A stretch of 33,220 nt of DNA, taken from NCBI RefSeq assembly GCF_000750005.1, contig NZ_JPYA01000057.1, forward strand, positions 1 through 33,220, given 5' to 3'. Shown here piece after piece: positions 1 to 8,364 of this stretch; the stretch's first letter is position 1, and each line of letters opens with the position of its first letter. This stretch comes from Geobacillus icigianus (GTDB taxonomy: Bacteria; Bacillota; Bacilli; Bacillales; Anoxybacillaceae). The position numbers and the translations under genes are program-made. The notes below the pieces were generated by a model. It made no database searches. It was not told the DNA's origin and worked only from the letters and a program-made list of their open reading frames with translations.

Positions 1-612
1 GTGGGTCCCGTGGGTCCAGCAGGTCCTGTGGGTCCCGTGGGCCCTGTGGGTCCCGTGGGTCCAGCAGGTCCTGTGGGTCCCGTGGGTCCAGCAGGTCCTG
101 TGGGTCCAGCAGGCCCTGTGGGTCCTGTGGGTCCAGCAGGTCCTGTGGGTCCCGTGGGTCCAGCAGGTCCTGTGGGTCCAGCAGGTCCTGTGGGTCCCGT
201 GGGTCCTGTGGGTCCAGCAGGTCCTGTGGGTCCAGCAGGTCCTGTGGGTCCCGTGGGTCCTGTGGGTCCAGCAGGTCCTGTGGGTCCTGTGGGCCCTGTG
301 GGTCCAGCAGGTCCTGTGGGTCCTGTGGGTCCAGCAGGTCCTGTGGGTCCCGTGGGTCCAGCAGGTCCTGTGGGTCCTGTGGGTCCAGCAGGTCCTGTGG
401 GTCCAGCAGGCCCTGTGGGTCCTGTGGGTCCTGTGGGTCCCGTGGGCCCCGTGGGTCCAGCAGGTCCTGTGGGTCCAGCAGGTCCTGTGGGTCCTGTGGG
501 TCCCGTGGGCCCTGTGGGTCCCGTGGGTCCATATAATTTTATGATTGGCGTCTGGATACAGCATAAAGGGGAAAGACATTTTATCCGAATAGGATGGCGG
601 TTAGACAAATAA
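1..612 (+). CDS. Collagen-like Gly-Pro-Val/Ala repeat protein, 3' part only
   Basis: The frame is open from the first base of the window, so the gene almost certainly begins upstream; the GTG at position 1 is just a Val codon inside the repeat. About 59 consecutive triplets of the form Gly-Pro-Val or Gly-Pro-Ala are followed by a 26-residue non-repetitive tail ([10 protein letters not shown] to GWRLDK) and a TAA stop. The G-x-y register with Pro at every second position is that of a collagen triple helix. In spore-forming Bacillales such proteins are typically surface or exosporium filaments, with Thr rather than Val/Ala common at the third position. The DNA is almost perfectly repetitive in 9-bp units, so its length should be unstable by slippage. 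The convergent neighbour is a glycosyltransferase, which suggests a glycosylated surface protein (inference). The N-terminal targeting region is outside the window, so localisation cannot be read. Confidence 0.85.
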   Translation: MGPVGPAGPVGPVGPVGPVGPAGPVGPVGPAGPVGPAGPVGPVGPAGPVGPVGPAGPVGPAGPVGPVGPVGPAGPVGPAGPVGPVGPVGPAGPVGPVGPVGPAGPVGPVGPAGPVGPVGPAGPVGPVGPAGPVGPAGPVGPVGPVGPVGPVGPAGPVGPAGPVGPVGPVGPVGPVGPYNFMIGVWIQHKGERHFIRIGWRLDK

Positions 613-636
613 CAAAACCTCCTTATCATTAAAGTG

Positions 637-1737
637 TTATTGATCCGTTTGAGGGAACGTACTATGGATAGAAAGGATAGACTCTAACAAGCATTGATTG
701 TGCAGCACGTCTGGATGATCGGGAACATATTCCTTGGCTTTTTCATTATGTTTGTATGCCAGTTCATATTCACCTAAATAGAAGTAGCATACACAGAGTT
801 GCAAGTGGGGAAGCCAAGTCCAGCAAGCGTGATGAATGAATCCCCAGCTGTCGGAGGGTATCGTCAGTTGAGTTGCTAAATTATACCAGAACACTGCAAG
901 GCGATGTTTTTTCTTCTTGAGAAAATAGTAGCCCAATCGGCAGCAACACTCAGCGCGGGGGGTGTCGTATTCAAAAGATTGGTACACATATCGTAGCGCT
1001 TGTTTTTCATCTCCAAGTGCATAAAAACAATCCGCTAGTCTTCCACAGGCTGCGATGCAATCTTCCACCCATCCTTTTTTTGTTTGCAAAAATTGTTCAT
1101 AATATGAGATAGCTCGCTCATATTGTTGTTGGTCGAATAGCTCATTGGCGAAGTAAAACAAATCCCTTGGTGATAGTTCCTTTCCCTGTGCTAGTTGTTT
1201 TTCGTAAATTTTTAAATTTCGATCGGAATGATTATGAATTGGTTGATGAAGCACCGTGATGTCACTGTTAAGAATCTTTCCCCATACTTCTAAGTATTCA
1301 TGAACCATGCCATGCCATCTGAAATGATTGGAACGCTTGACTAGACGGTTGCGCCGAACGCTGGAGATGGTTGTCCCGCGTTCATCTCTGGCTAGGCTGT
1401 AGATCATAGTTACAGAATCGATATCAGATGGAAGCGTGCATTTCAATGAAAGAAATTTTTCTTGGTCTTCGCTCAATAGCACGTCGTCAGCATCCAACCA
1501 AAAAATATAATCCATTGTAGCATGAGAAAACGCGAAGTTTCTGGCGGCGGAAAAATCATCATTCCAAGGAAAATCGATGATTCGCGCTCCGTAGCCTTGA
1601 GCGATTTCTTTAGTGCGATCAGTGGATCCTGTATCCACAATAATGATCTCGTCCACTAAATGTCGAACGCTATCTAAACAGCGGGCAAGCACGCTTTCTT
1701 CATTTTTGACAATCATGCAAAGGCTGATGGTGATCAT
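637..1737 (-). CDS. Family 2 glycosyltransferase with C-terminal TPR-like repeats
   Basis: The protein has 366 residues. The N-terminal GT-A domain (about residues 1-170) opens with [11 protein letters not shown], has the nucleotide-sugar-binding segment [12 protein letters not shown], and a DxD-type metal site in FWLDADDVL. The remainder is rich in paired helices spaced like tetratricopeptide repeats ([20 protein letters not shown], then [20 protein letters not shown]), a layout seen in bacterial glycosyltransferases that modify proteins. The start is ATG at 1737, preceded on the minus strand by GAGAGGTG. The stop at 637 lies 25 bp from the end of the collagen-like gene, and the two genes converge. 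Glycosyltransferases of this kind often sit beside collagen-like surface protein genes in Bacillales, so glycosylation of the neighbour is a reasonable inference. Donor and acceptor are not visible in the sequence. Confidence 0.85.
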   Translation of the reverse strand: MITISLCMIVKNEESVLARCLDSVRHLVDEIIIVDTGSTDRTKEIAQGYGARIIDFPWNDDFSAARNFAFSHATMDYIFWLDADDVLLSEDQEKFLSLKCTLPSDIDSVTMIYSLARDERGTTISSVRRNRLVKRSNHFRWHGMVHEYLEVWGKILNSDITVLHQPIHNHSDRNLKIYEKQLAQGKELSPRDLFYFANELFDQQQYERAISYYEQFLQTKKGWVEDCIAACGRLADCFYALGDEKQALRYVYQSFEYDTPRAECCCRLGYYFLKKKKHRLAVFWYNLATQLTIPSDSWGFIHHACWTWLPHLQLCVCYFYLGEYELAYKHNEKAKEYVPDHPDVLHNQCLLESILSIHSTFPQTDQ

Positions 1738-2013
1738 CCATCTTGCACCTCTCTTTCAACGATGGATAACGGTGTGTTTAATCATATGAAACGTACAACA
1801 AAGTGCTTATGCGAATGTCATGTATGATTTTGGAAATCGAGGAATGGGCTAGACCGTGAGGGGATACATGTGAAAGTGGAAAGGGGAAGACTTAGGTATA
1901 ATGTCCTATACATAAACATGAAAAAGAAAGGGTGTCCTGTCCACTTTTCTTGTCTTGATTGTCAGAAGGAGACGAGGCGGCAATGTTTTTTTTGGAAAGG
2001 ATGATCTTTTTTA
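1738..2013. other. Intergenic region upstream of the yhbD-like gene
   Basis: There is no convincing gene here. A TATAAT hexamer lies at 1897-1902 but has no good -35 at 16-18 bp, so I do not call it a promoter. The only well-formed promoter is the one at 2014-2042. Confidence 0.4.
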
Positions 2014-2042
2014 TTTACAACGTAACAATGTTATGTTACATT
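2014..2042 (+). promoter_or_regulatory. Probable promoter with a 6-6-6 palindrome in its spacer
   Basis: A TTTACA -35 (2014-2019) and a TACATT -10 (2037-2042) are separated by 17 bp. Within the spacer and overlapping the -10 is an inverted repeat, GTAACA-ATGTTA-TGTTAC (2022-2039). An operator lying between -35 and -10 is the arrangement of MerR-type regulators, and the first gene downstream encodes a protein with a MerR-like N-terminal helix-turn-helix, so autoregulation is plausible (inference). Confidence 0.5.
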
Positions 2043-2068
2043 TTGGTTGTGAGGGAGGTGAACTGCTC

Positions 2069-2698
2069 ATGGAACAGGAATTGATTTCGAAAAAAGAACT
2101 GCTTGAGCTGACCGGCATTTCATACGGCCAGCTGTATCGCTGGAAGCGGAAAAAGCTGATTCCGGAAGAATGGTTTATTCGCAAATCGACATTCACTGGG
2201 CAGGAGACGTTTTTTCCGAGAGAAAAAATCTTGGCTCGCATTGAGAAAATCAAGGAGCTGAAGGATGAGCGGTCTCTCGATGAGTTAGCGGCGATGTTTG
2301 CCCCTGATCCGGCGACGGTCGTCATGACGAAAGAAGAAATCGTAAAACGTCACATTGTTTCGGATGTCGTGTTGCAATTATTGAATGACGAGTTGAGCGA
2401 TCGAAACGATGTTTCGTTTGTGCAGCTTCTTGCTCTTTATCTTGTTGATCGGTTGCTTCTCTCCGGCGAGATTAGCATGGAAGAGGGAAAAACCATATGG
2501 AAGATGTTTGAGAGCCATTATCCAAAACTGCAAGGAAAATCATGCGAGCTGATCGTCCTCCGTAAAATGGGAGTGGCGACTTGCTTTTTGGCGGAAGGGG
2601 CAGTCAACTTGTACATCGAAGAAGGAGCAAAGCTCGCAGTGCGGCTGCATGTGCCGGCATGCATTGAAGAGTTAAAGCTGAAGCTTTCGGAGGGATGA
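2069..2698 (+). CDS. yhbD: YhbD-like HTH protein
   Basis: The protein has 209 residues. The start chosen is ATG 2069, which has GGGAGGTG 8 bp upstream; a longer frame from 1955 has no ribosome site and would overlap the promoter. The N-terminus (ISKKELLELTGISYGQLYRWKRKKLIP) is a MerR-like winged helix-turn-helix, followed by a charged helical stretch and a C-terminal helical domain of unknown role. It matches my memory of the YhbD/DUF4004 family, which in Bacillus subtilis is encoded just before yhbE and yhbF. Here too it is followed 3 bp later by two bactofilin-like genes, so an operon is likely. Function is not established; a regulator or partner of the bactofilin-like polymers is an inference. 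The symbol is by homology and gene order only. Confidence 0.75.
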   Translation: MEQELISKKELLELTGISYGQLYRWKRKKLIPEEWFIRKSTFTGQETFFPREKILARIEKIKELKDERSLDELAAMFAPDPATVVMTKEEIVKRHIVSDVVLQLLNDELSDRNDVSFVQLLALYLVDRLLLSGEISMEEGKTIWKMFESHYPKLQGKSCELIVLRKMGVATCFLAEGAVNLYIEEGAKLAVRLHVPACIEELKLKLSEG

Positions 2699-2701
2699 GA
2701 A

Positions 2702-3406
2702 ATGGAGCGGCGTGATTTGGTCATTGCCGGAACGGGGCATGCGTCCGGCGGGCTGTACAGCTTGGTGAAATTATCGGGGAATGGAAAACTGTATGGTGAC
2801 CTCGATTGCCTAGAGATGCAAGTGCAAGGAAATGCGGCCGTCGAAGGAAGCGTGAAAGCCAACAACGTTCATATTGCCGGAAACGGTCGTGTGACAGGTG
2901 GGATGGCGTGCGAGTGGATGAAAGTGAGCGGGAGTGTAAAAATTGGAGAACATGTGCAATGCCAGGAGGCGACGGTTCGCGGCCACGGCGTGGTGAAAGG
3001 CTCATGCACGGCGGAGACGATCCGTGTCCATGGCGAGCTCGACGTTGGTGGTGACTGTTCGGCCGAGCGGATGGAGGTCGAAGGGCATTTCTCCGTTGGC
3101 GGGCTGTTGAACGCAGGCTATATCGAAGTAAAGCTGGTTGGTCCGAGCCGCGCTACGGAGATCGGCGGGGAAACGATTATGGTAAAGAGGCAAGGAGGTT
3201 CGCTGTTCAAAAAATGGTTTTTTCCAGCGGAGTTGACCGCCGATGTGATCGAAGGGGATGTCATTCATCTCGAACATACTACGGCGAAAACGGTGCGCGG
3301 CAACCGCGTGACGATCGGGCCGGGATGTCACATCGAGCGGGTCGAGTACCGAGAAGCATTGGAATGCGATGAAGAGGCGAAAATCGGAACCATAGAGAAA
3401 GGGTGA
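2702..3406 (+). CDS. yhbE: Bactofilin-like polymer-forming protein (YhbE-like)
   Basis: The protein has 234 residues, starting at ATG 2702 with GGAGGGAT overlapping the end of the upstream gene. The sequence is a run of short beta strands with a periodic pattern of Gly and small or hydrophobic residues (for example LSGNGKLYGDLDCLEMQVQG, then VEGSVKANNVHIAGNGRVTG), the signature of the right-handed beta-helix of bactofilin-type cytoskeletal proteins. It lacks a transmembrane segment. Its C-terminal part (ADVIEGDVIHLEHTTAKTV, then VTIGPGCHIERVEY) is closely similar to that of the next gene, so the pair arose by tandem duplication. It probably assembles into cytosolic or membrane-associated filaments, perhaps co-polymerising with its paralogue (inference from family). 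The stop overlaps the next gene's possible GTG start. Confidence 0.8.
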   Translation: MERRDLVIAGTGHASGGLYSLVKLSGNGKLYGDLDCLEMQVQGNAAVEGSVKANNVHIAGNGRVTGGMACEWMKVSGSVKIGEHVQCQEATVRGHGVVKGSCTAETIRVHGELDVGGDCSAERMEVEGHFSVGGLLNAGYIEVKLVGPSRATEIGGETIMVKRQGGSLFKKWFFPAELTADVIEGDVIHLEHTTAKTVRGNRVTIGPGCHIERVEYREALECDEEAKIGTIEKG

Positions 3407-3411
3407 GAACG

Positions 3412-4134
3412 ATGGCGGCGAGAAATTTGACCATTAACGGATCGGCGTTTTTGGGCGGCGGCACGTTCCATCACGTGACGGTCCGCGGCGATGCGACGAT
3501 TCGCGGCGATGTCGAATGCGACCGCTGCAAAGTGTTTGGCTCGGCAGACATGAAAGGAGCGCTCACCGCCCGCCAGCTTCGCCTGTTTGGCCAAGCGAAC
3601 ATCGACGGTCCTGTGCGTATGGAGAAAATGGATGTGTTCGGGGAAGCAGACATTCACGGTCATGCCCATCTGCAGCATCTTCAGCTGCGCGGGATGGTGC
3701 GGGTGGAGGGGAACGTGGAAGCGCATGCGATTCGCGGCTATGGCGAGCTGTCGGTGTCGGGAAGCTGCGAGGCGGAAAAGGTCGCGTTGACCGGCGTCGT
3801 GCGAGTCGGACAGACGCTGAACGCCGAACAGGTGGAATTGTCGCTCTATTTTGCCGACAGTTCGGTCAAGGAAATTGGCGGCCGGACGATTTCCGTCAAG
3901 CGAAACAAAACGTGGAACGCCATTCACTGGCTGACGCGTTTTTCTTCCTTATCCGCTACATTGGAGGCGGACACGATTGAAGGCGATGAGGTTTATTTGG
4001 AATATACGAAAGCCGCGATCGTCCGGGGAGAGCGGGTGACGATCGGCCCCGGCTGTGAGATCGGGCTTGTTGAATATCAGATGACGTTTGCCCAAGACGA
4101 ACATGCCATGGTGAAAGAAAAAAGACAGAGGTAG
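3412..4134 (+). CDS. yhbF: Bactofilin-like polymer-forming protein (YhbF-like)
   Basis: The protein has 240 residues. ATG 3412 is preferred because AGAAAGGG sits 8-9 bp upstream; a GTG at 3403 overlapping the previous stop is an in-frame alternative that adds three residues. The beta-helix repeat pattern resembles that of the upstream paralogue (GSAFLGGGTFHHVTVRGDAT, IRGDVECDRCKVFGSADMKG). The C-terminal segment (ADTIEGDEVYLEYTKAAIVR, VTIGPGCEIGLVEYQ) aligns closely with the upstream gene. No signal peptide or membrane helix is visible. It is translated from the same operon as the yhbD- and yhbE-like genes. The role is presumably structural as a bactofilin partner; cellular function is not known from the sequence. 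Confidence 0.8.
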   Translation: MAARNLTINGSAFLGGGTFHHVTVRGDATIRGDVECDRCKVFGSADMKGALTARQLRLFGQANIDGPVRMEKMDVFGEADIHGHAHLQHLQLRGMVRVEGNVEAHAIRGYGELSVSGSCEAEKVALTGVVRVGQTLNAEQVELSLYFADSSVKEIGGRTISVKRNKTWNAIHWLTRFSSLSATLEADTIEGDEVYLEYTKAAIVRGERVTIGPGCEIGLVEYQMTFAQDEHAMVKEKRQR

Positions 4135-4149
4135 AGGGAGAGGGAACGG

Positions 4150-5661
4150 ATGAAGAATAAGGAAACGAAAACGGGATTGGTCGTGATCGCGCTGTTGCTC
4201 GGCATTTTTGTCGCCTCGATGGACAATACGATTGTGGCAACAGCGATGGCGACGATTGTCGCCGATTTGGGCGGGCTCAAGCAGTTTGTTTGGGTGACGT
4301 CGGCGTATATGGTGGCCGAGATGGCGGGGATGCCGATTTTTGGGAAATTGTCTGACATGTACGGACGGAAGCGGTTTTTCTTATTTGGCATCATCGTGTT
4401 TTTAATTGGGTCGGTGTTGTGCGGCATGGCGCAAACGATCGTGCAGCTCAGCATCTTCCGCGCCATTCAAGGCATCGGTGGCGGGGCGCTCGTGCCGATC
4501 GCGTTTACGATTATGTTTGACATTTTCCCGCCGGAGAAACGCGGGAAGATGGGCGGGCTGTTTGGCGCGGTGTTTGGCTTGTCAAGCATCTTTGGCCCGC
4601 TGCTTGGCGCGTATATCACCGATTATCTCAACTGGCGCTGGGTGTTTTACATTAACATTCCGCTTGGGATTGTCGCGTTTTTCTTGCTTTGGATCTACTA
4701 CCGCGAGTCGCCGAAGCATGCGAAGCAAAGCATTGACTGGCTTGGCGTGATGACGCTTGTTCCGGCGATCGTCTGCCTGATGTTTGCGCTGGAGCTTGGC
4801 GGCCAGAAGTACGCGTGGGACTCGGCCGTGATCATCGGGTTGTTTTCGGCGTTTGCCTTGTTCTTTCTCGTGTTTTTGTATGTAGAAACGAAAGCGCAAG
4901 AGCCAATCGTATCTTACCGTATGTTTCGCGAGCGCCTGTTTGCGTCAACGACGTTGGTCGCCTTTTTCTCCGGCGCGACGTTTGTTGTCGCCACCGTGTA
5001 CATCCCGATTTTTATCCAAGGGGTGACGGGCGGTTCGGCGACGAATTCCGGATTGATTTTGTTGCCGATGATGCTTTCGACGACGGTATCAGCCCAGCTC
5101 GGCGGCTTTTTGGCCGGGAAAACGAGCTACCGCAACGTGATGTTCGGGTTTATGTTGCTGTTTACCGCTGGGATCGGGCTGCTTGGCACGATTGATGAGC
5201 ATACTACGCGGCTTACGGTGACGTTGTACATGATGATTGTTGGGTTAGGGGTTGGAGCATCGTTTTCGGTGCTCGGCATGGCGGCGATCCACCATTTTTC
5301 TGAAGCGGAACGGGGAGCGGCCAGCTCAACGAACTCGTTTGTCCGGTCGCTCGGCATGACGGTCGGCATTACCGTGTTTGGGATCATTCAGCGCAACTTG
5401 TTCACCGATCAATTGGCCGAGCAGTTTCGCGGCATGGCGCAAGGGGCCCATGGAGCGAATATGCACGATCCGCGCGCGATGTTGTCGCCGGAAGCGCGGG
5501 CGCACATCCCGGCCCCTGTGCTCGACCGTTTGACCGAAGCGCTCGCCTCGTCGATTGCCGATACGTTTTTATGGGCGCTCCTCCCCGCGGCGCTGACGAT
5601 CGTTTGTGTGCTGTTGATGTCCAACGATCGGCTCGCTGCGCCAATGAGGATGAAAGAGTAA
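4150..5661 (+). CDS. MFS multidrug-efflux transporter, EmrB/QacA (DHA2) type
   Basis: The protein has 503 residues, starting at ATG 4150 behind GAGGGAGAGGG. It reads as an integral membrane protein with about 14 hydrophobic segments, the count of the DHA2 drug:H+ antiporter family. Visible motifs are the first-helix D in FVASMDNTIVATAMATI, motif A as GKLSDMYGRKR after helix 2, and an antiporter motif-C-like stretch around FGLSSIFGPLLGAYITD in helix 5. It begins 16 bp after the yhbF-like stop and is probably the last gene of that operon. A hairpin with a short T run follows at 5673-5706. Substrate cannot be assigned; drug or toxic-compound export in exchange for protons is the family expectation. 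Confidence 0.88.
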   Translation: MKNKETKTGLVVIALLLGIFVASMDNTIVATAMATIVADLGGLKQFVWVTSAYMVAEMAGMPIFGKLSDMYGRKRFFLFGIIVFLIGSVLCGMAQTIVQLSIFRAIQGIGGGALVPIAFTIMFDIFPPEKRGKMGGLFGAVFGLSSIFGPLLGAYITDYLNWRWVFYINIPLGIVAFFLLWIYYRESPKHAKQSIDWLGVMTLVPAIVCLMFALELGGQKYAWDSAVIIGLFSAFALFFLVFLYVETKAQEPIVSYRMFRERLFASTTLVAFFSGATFVVATVYIPIFIQGVTGGSATNSGLILLPMMLSTTVSAQLGGFLAGKTSYRNVMFGFMLLFTAGIGLLGTIDEHTTRLTVTLYMMIVGLGVGASFSVLGMAAIHHFSEAERGAASSTNSFVRSLGMTVGITVFGIIQRNLFTDQLAEQFRGMAQGAHGANMHDPRAMLSPEARAHIPAPVLDRLTEALASSIADTFLWALLPAALTIVCVLLMSNDRLAAPMRMKE

Positions 5662-5672
5662 GAGAGGGGGAA

Positions 5673-5706
5673 AAGGGTGTCTCAAACGATGAGGGACACC
5701 CTTTCA
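5673..5706 (+). terminator. Intrinsic terminator after the MFS gene
   Basis: AAAGGGTGTC and GACACCCTTT form a stem around a loop of about 12 nt, ending in a short T stretch. It lies directly downstream of the MFS stop codon. Confidence 0.7.
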
Positions 5707-5707
5707 T

Positions 5708-5775
5708 CTAGGAGGCTGGTGATTCGCTTGCGCCACCGTTTCTTAAAGTAGAAAAAACTTGTTGCGTTAGCCTCT
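5708..5775 (+). repeat. 140-bp repeat family, copy 1 (left half only)
   Basis: It begins CTAGGAGGCTGGTGATT, the left end of the family, and contains the central run (TTTCTTAAAGTAGAAAAA) and CTTGTTGCG. The similarity then stops and the right half is missing. It directly abuts the MFS terminator. Confidence 0.6.
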
Positions 5776-5833
5776 ATGTTCACGCGTTCCATCATCGATC
5801 AAGGCCACCAACCTTATCGGCGTAGGAAAAAGG

Positions 5834-5873
5834 AAGGAGGAGGTTCACAAAGCGGTGAGCCTCCTCTTTTTCA
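5834..5873 (+). terminator. Strong orphan terminator hairpin
   Basis: GGAGGAGGTTCAC pairs with GTGAGCCTCCTC around a 6-nt loop and is followed by TTTTTC. No gene ends directly before it. It sits between two repeat copies and may be what is left of a deleted transcription unit. Confidence 0.6.
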
Positions 5874-5909
5874 CTGCCTATCTGTATCCGCTCCGTCAAG
5901 AAAACGTGT

Positions 5910-6047
5910 CTCGGAAGTTGTTGATTTAATCTTGGATACAGTGTTGCAATGTGATTTCTCAACTAGAAACACCTTGTTGCATCGGTCCTGCTTTTCATGC
6001 GCTCTCCCATTGAGGAAGGGAATCAGCGGTTTTTCATCAGCCTTCTC
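5910..6047 (+). repeat. 140-bp repeat family, copy 2
   Basis: The left end is degenerate (CTCGGAAGTTGTTGATTT). The centre is TTTCTCAACTAGAAA followed by CCTTGTTGCATCGG, and the right end is GTTTTTCATCAGCCTTCT. It has full length of about 138 bp but its edge CTAG sites have decayed. Confidence 0.7.
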
Positions 6048-6176
6048 AACCGCATGTCGCGGTCGTTTCGATCTGTTGCAGATCGGCTGGCGCCCGCCCT
6101 TGCTTTCCTTGCGGCGGATGCAACGACACCGGGTGCTGATGATTCCGGGAATGGCACATCGTTTGGTGAGCGGTTT

Positions 6177-7295
6177 TTATGCCTTGCCCGCTCCGGACGC
6201 GTTTTTCCATTTTGCCTTCCGGGTCGCCGGCGATGCTTCGGCGTCTTCTTCACGTCTGCGGGGCGCGATCTCATCGGGATCGAGTCCGTTGCCAAGCGTG
6301 CCGTACACATGACCTTGCTTTGGTTCGATGAGCTCATTGTGCTCGTAGTAGACGCGCGGCGTTTTCCAAAGCGCGGCCAGCGCTTTGGTCATCGGCATCT
6401 CGTGGTAGCGGTCCGGCCACATCCGTTTGATCTGTTCTTTCACGAGCGGGTAGTATTTTGAGCTCATCGCCGGAAAAAGATGATGTTCGGTATGATACGA
6501 GAAATGGAAGTGGAGAACATCCACCCACTTCGGCACGGTGACCGACAAGCTGTTCGCCAACGGGTCGTTGACCGGCATCAACGGATTGAGGCGGTGGTTG
6601 GTCGAAATGTAGCCCATGACGATCATGTTGGCGACAAGCAGCGGAAGCAAAAAGGCGAACAGCCACTTTTCCCAGCCGACAAGCCATAACAACCCGATCC
6701 ACGTCGTCCACGGCAAGAGAAATTGACATAGGACAACGATGCGATTTTTCCAGCGGAAGTCTTGCCAAAACGAAACGAGCATCCGAATCGAGTGGACGGT
6801 AAACATCACCGACAAGGAGGCAAACGCGAAACTAGCGCGAACTGGGAACGGAATGCGGTAAACCCAGCGAAGCAGGCGGCTTTTCGCCAATTGTTCCATG
6901 CTTGGCCAGGCGTCAGGGTCTTTTTCTTCATGTTGGGTATGCACATGGTGGGTGGCGTTATGCCATTTTCGCCATAGCTTCGGCCCGGTGCAGAGCGGCC
7001 AAAAGGCGAGCGCTCCGAGAAGATCGCGCAGCCACGGCGTTTTGACGACCGTGCCGTGCAAAATTTCATGGCCTAAAAATCCTAGCGCCGCAAAACTGAA
7101 ACCGAGCACAATGGAAATGAGGAGGTTCCATACAGGATGGAAGTCGAAAAGGGACACAGCGAGGATGCCGCCAGTGACCACCAGCAAATAAGCCAAACCT
7201 CCCAACAGACGGGATCGTACAGGCTGAAACGCTTTTTTCGGCAAATGCGGGGAAATTTTCGCCGCATACCAGCCGAACGGGTGAAAATCATTCAT
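6177..7295 (-). CDS. Membrane fatty acid desaturase
   Basis: The protein has 372 residues, starting at ATG 7295 with AAGGAGAT upstream. It carries the three histidine boxes of di-iron membrane desaturases: GHEILH, HNATHH and HTEHH. Hydrophobic hairpins surround the first two boxes (GGLAYLLVVTGGILAVSLF, and later LLPWTTWIGLLWLVG with LFAFLLPLLVANMIVMGY). The product should introduce a cis double bond into membrane acyl chains, adjusting fluidity. Electron donor and regiospecificity are not readable. The C-terminal 40 residues are polar and basic and look like a cytosolic tail. It is transcribed alone on the minus strand from a promoter at 7427-7456. No DesK/DesR-type sensor pair is adjacent. 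Confidence 0.9.
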   Translation of the reverse strand: MNDFHPFGWYAAKISPHLPKKAFQPVRSRLLGGLAYLLVVTGGILAVSLFDFHPVWNLLISIVLGFSFAALGFLGHEILHGTVVKTPWLRDLLGALAFWPLCTGPKLWRKWHNATHHVHTQHEEKDPDAWPSMEQLAKSRLLRWVYRIPFPVRASFAFASLSVMFTVHSIRMLVSFWQDFRWKNRIVVLCQFLLPWTTWIGLLWLVGWEKWLFAFLLPLLVANMIVMGYISTNHRLNPLMPVNDPLANSLSVTVPKWVDVLHFHFSYHTEHHLFPAMSSKYYPLVKEQIKRMWPDRYHEMPMTKALAALWKTPRVYYEHNELIEPKQGHVYGTLGNGLDPDEIAPRRREEDAEASPATRKAKWKNASGAGKA

Positions 7296-7426
7296 TCAAA
7301 AATCTCCTTCCACATCACTCTTCGCTCGATGTGCCGCGCGATCATGCAAGCGCGGGTTCATCGCCGCGATCATTCATTGAATGAAGGTGATCAAATGCCG
7401 AGTGGCTTTTCATCATAGTGAAGACC

Positions 7427-7456
7427 ATCATATCATCTTTTCCTTCGTCCTGTCTA
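7427..7456 (-). promoter_or_regulatory. Probable promoter of the desaturase gene
   Basis: Read on the minus strand, a TAGACA -35 (7456-7451) and a TATGAT -10 (7432-7427) are 18 bp apart. This would give a 5' untranslated leader of about 125 nt before the ATG at 7295. Confidence 0.55.
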
Positions 7457-7629
7457 TAAAAAAGTAAAAAAATTGTGGCACCAAGCGAGAATGGGGTGTT
7501 TCTCCGTTAAACGGCTGGCTCGTTCGCGGAGCTCGGGAGAGGGCGGAGAGGAGGGCCAAGGCGCATCGTTCCCCTGATGGCCGGCTGGCAGCCGGGAGGG
7601 AAGACAAGGCGCCCGCTGAGACGGACGGG
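7457..7629. other. Intergenic stretch between two minus-strand genes
   Basis: This is GC-rich sequence with no coding pattern. I see no clear terminator for the downstream-facing transporter gene and no recognisable site. Confidence 0.3.
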
Positions 7630-8043
7630 CTACAACATCATCAGCAACGTCCCCGCGGTGATGAGCAGCACCCCGATCACGACCTTCGCGGAGAGCGGTT
7701 CACCGAGAAACATCGCCGCAAACAAAATCGTCAGCACCAAGCTCGATTTGTCAATGGCCGAAACGCGGGACACATCACCGATTTGGATCGCTTTGTAAAA
7801 ACAAAGCCACGACAATCCGGTCGCCGCCCCGGACAAACATAAAAACCACCAGCTCTTGGGAGAGATCGATTTGATGCCATGGTGGGCGCCGGTCAACCAC
7901 ACGATGGCCCAGGCGAGCACAAGCACAACCCCGGTGCGAATGGCGGTCGCCAAGTGAGAATTGACGTTTTCAATCCCGATTTTCGCCAGCACCGACGTCA
8001 GCGCCGCAAACACCGCCGCCAACAAGGCGTAAACGATCCACAT
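7630..8043 (-). CDS. Half-size EamA/DMT transporter
   Basis: The protein has 137 residues. The start is taken as the ATG at 8043 (MWIVYALLAAVFAALTSV), because GAAGGG lies 6 bp upstream and the probable -10 at 8082-8087 would put the transcript start too close to the upstream ATG at 8079. The protein is almost wholly hydrophobic, with about five membrane helices and the conserved EamA ending (GEPLSAKVVIGVLLITAGTL). That is a single EamA domain, half the ten-helix DMT transporters, so it should work as a dimer, as small multidrug-resistance type proteins do. Similar 137-140 residue proteins are common in Bacillales and archaea. Substrate is unknown. It stands alone between two plus-strand units. 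Confidence 0.82.
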   Translation of the reverse strand: MWIVYALLAAVFAALTSVLAKIGIENVNSHLATAIRTGVVLVLAWAIVWLTGAHHGIKSISPKSWWFLCLSGAATGLSWLCFYKAIQIGDVSRVSAIDKSSLVLTILFAAMFLGEPLSAKVVIGVLLITAGTLLMML

Positions 8044-8081
8044 GGGCATCCCTTCGCTTTCATTGAGAATTTTTTTCATCT

Positions 8082-8111
8082 ATTATACTATAAAAAGCGG
8101 GAAGATTTCAC
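8082..8111 (-). promoter_or_regulatory. Probable promoter of the EamA gene
   Basis: On the minus strand, a GTGAAA -35 (8111-8106) is 18 bp from a perfect TATAAT (8087-8082). It overlaps the divergent promoter region of the HAD gene. Confidence 0.45.
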
Positions 8112-8127
8112 GTTTTTGCCATCGTTT

Positions 8128-8136
8128 TGGTATAAT
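8128..8136 (+). promoter_or_regulatory. Extended -10 promoter towards the HAD hydrolase
   Basis: TGGTATAAT is a perfect -10 with an upstream TG. A weak TTCACG at 8107-8112 could be the -35. The transcript would run through repeat copy 3 before reaching the gene. Confidence 0.45.
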
Positions 8137-8160
8137 AGGGGAGCGCCTACGAGGACGGCT

Positions 8161-8300
8161 CTAGGAGGCCGGTGATTTCGTGCAAAATACTACTGCTTCC
8201 ACCTATTTCTCAATTAGAGAAACCTCGTAGAAACAGCCTTCTTTTCTGAATGAAAATGCGATGATTGGTGTGTGACAGCGGTTTTTCACCAGCCTTCTAG
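8161..8300 (+). repeat. 140-bp repeat family, copy 3 (complete)
   Basis: It starts CTAGGAGGCCGGTGATTT and ends GTTTTTCACCAGCCTTCTAG, so CTAG is present at both edges. The centre is TTTCTCAATTAGAGAAA. It lies in the presumed 5' untranslated region of the HAD gene. Confidence 0.8.
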
Positions 8301-8364
8301 CGGAAAGCGAGCCCTTGGTTTATGGTCCGCGGTGTGGAGAACAGCGAAAGAGAGGGATGGATCG

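Noticed and set aside
1..530. The 9-bp periodic DNA as a CRISPR or satellite
   Set aside because: The period is three codons and it encodes uninterrupted Gly-Pro-x triplets ending in a sensible tail, so it is a coding collagen-like tract.
3328..3927. A 199-residue minus-strand open frame under the bactofilin-like genes
   Set aside because: It is antisense to two paralogous genes with clear beta-helix periodicity and has no start site or family resemblance.
5776..6461. Plus-strand open frames of 178 and 154 residues between the MFS gene and the desaturase
   Set aside because: They run through repeat copies and across the antisense of the desaturase, with no ribosome site or recognisable protein character.
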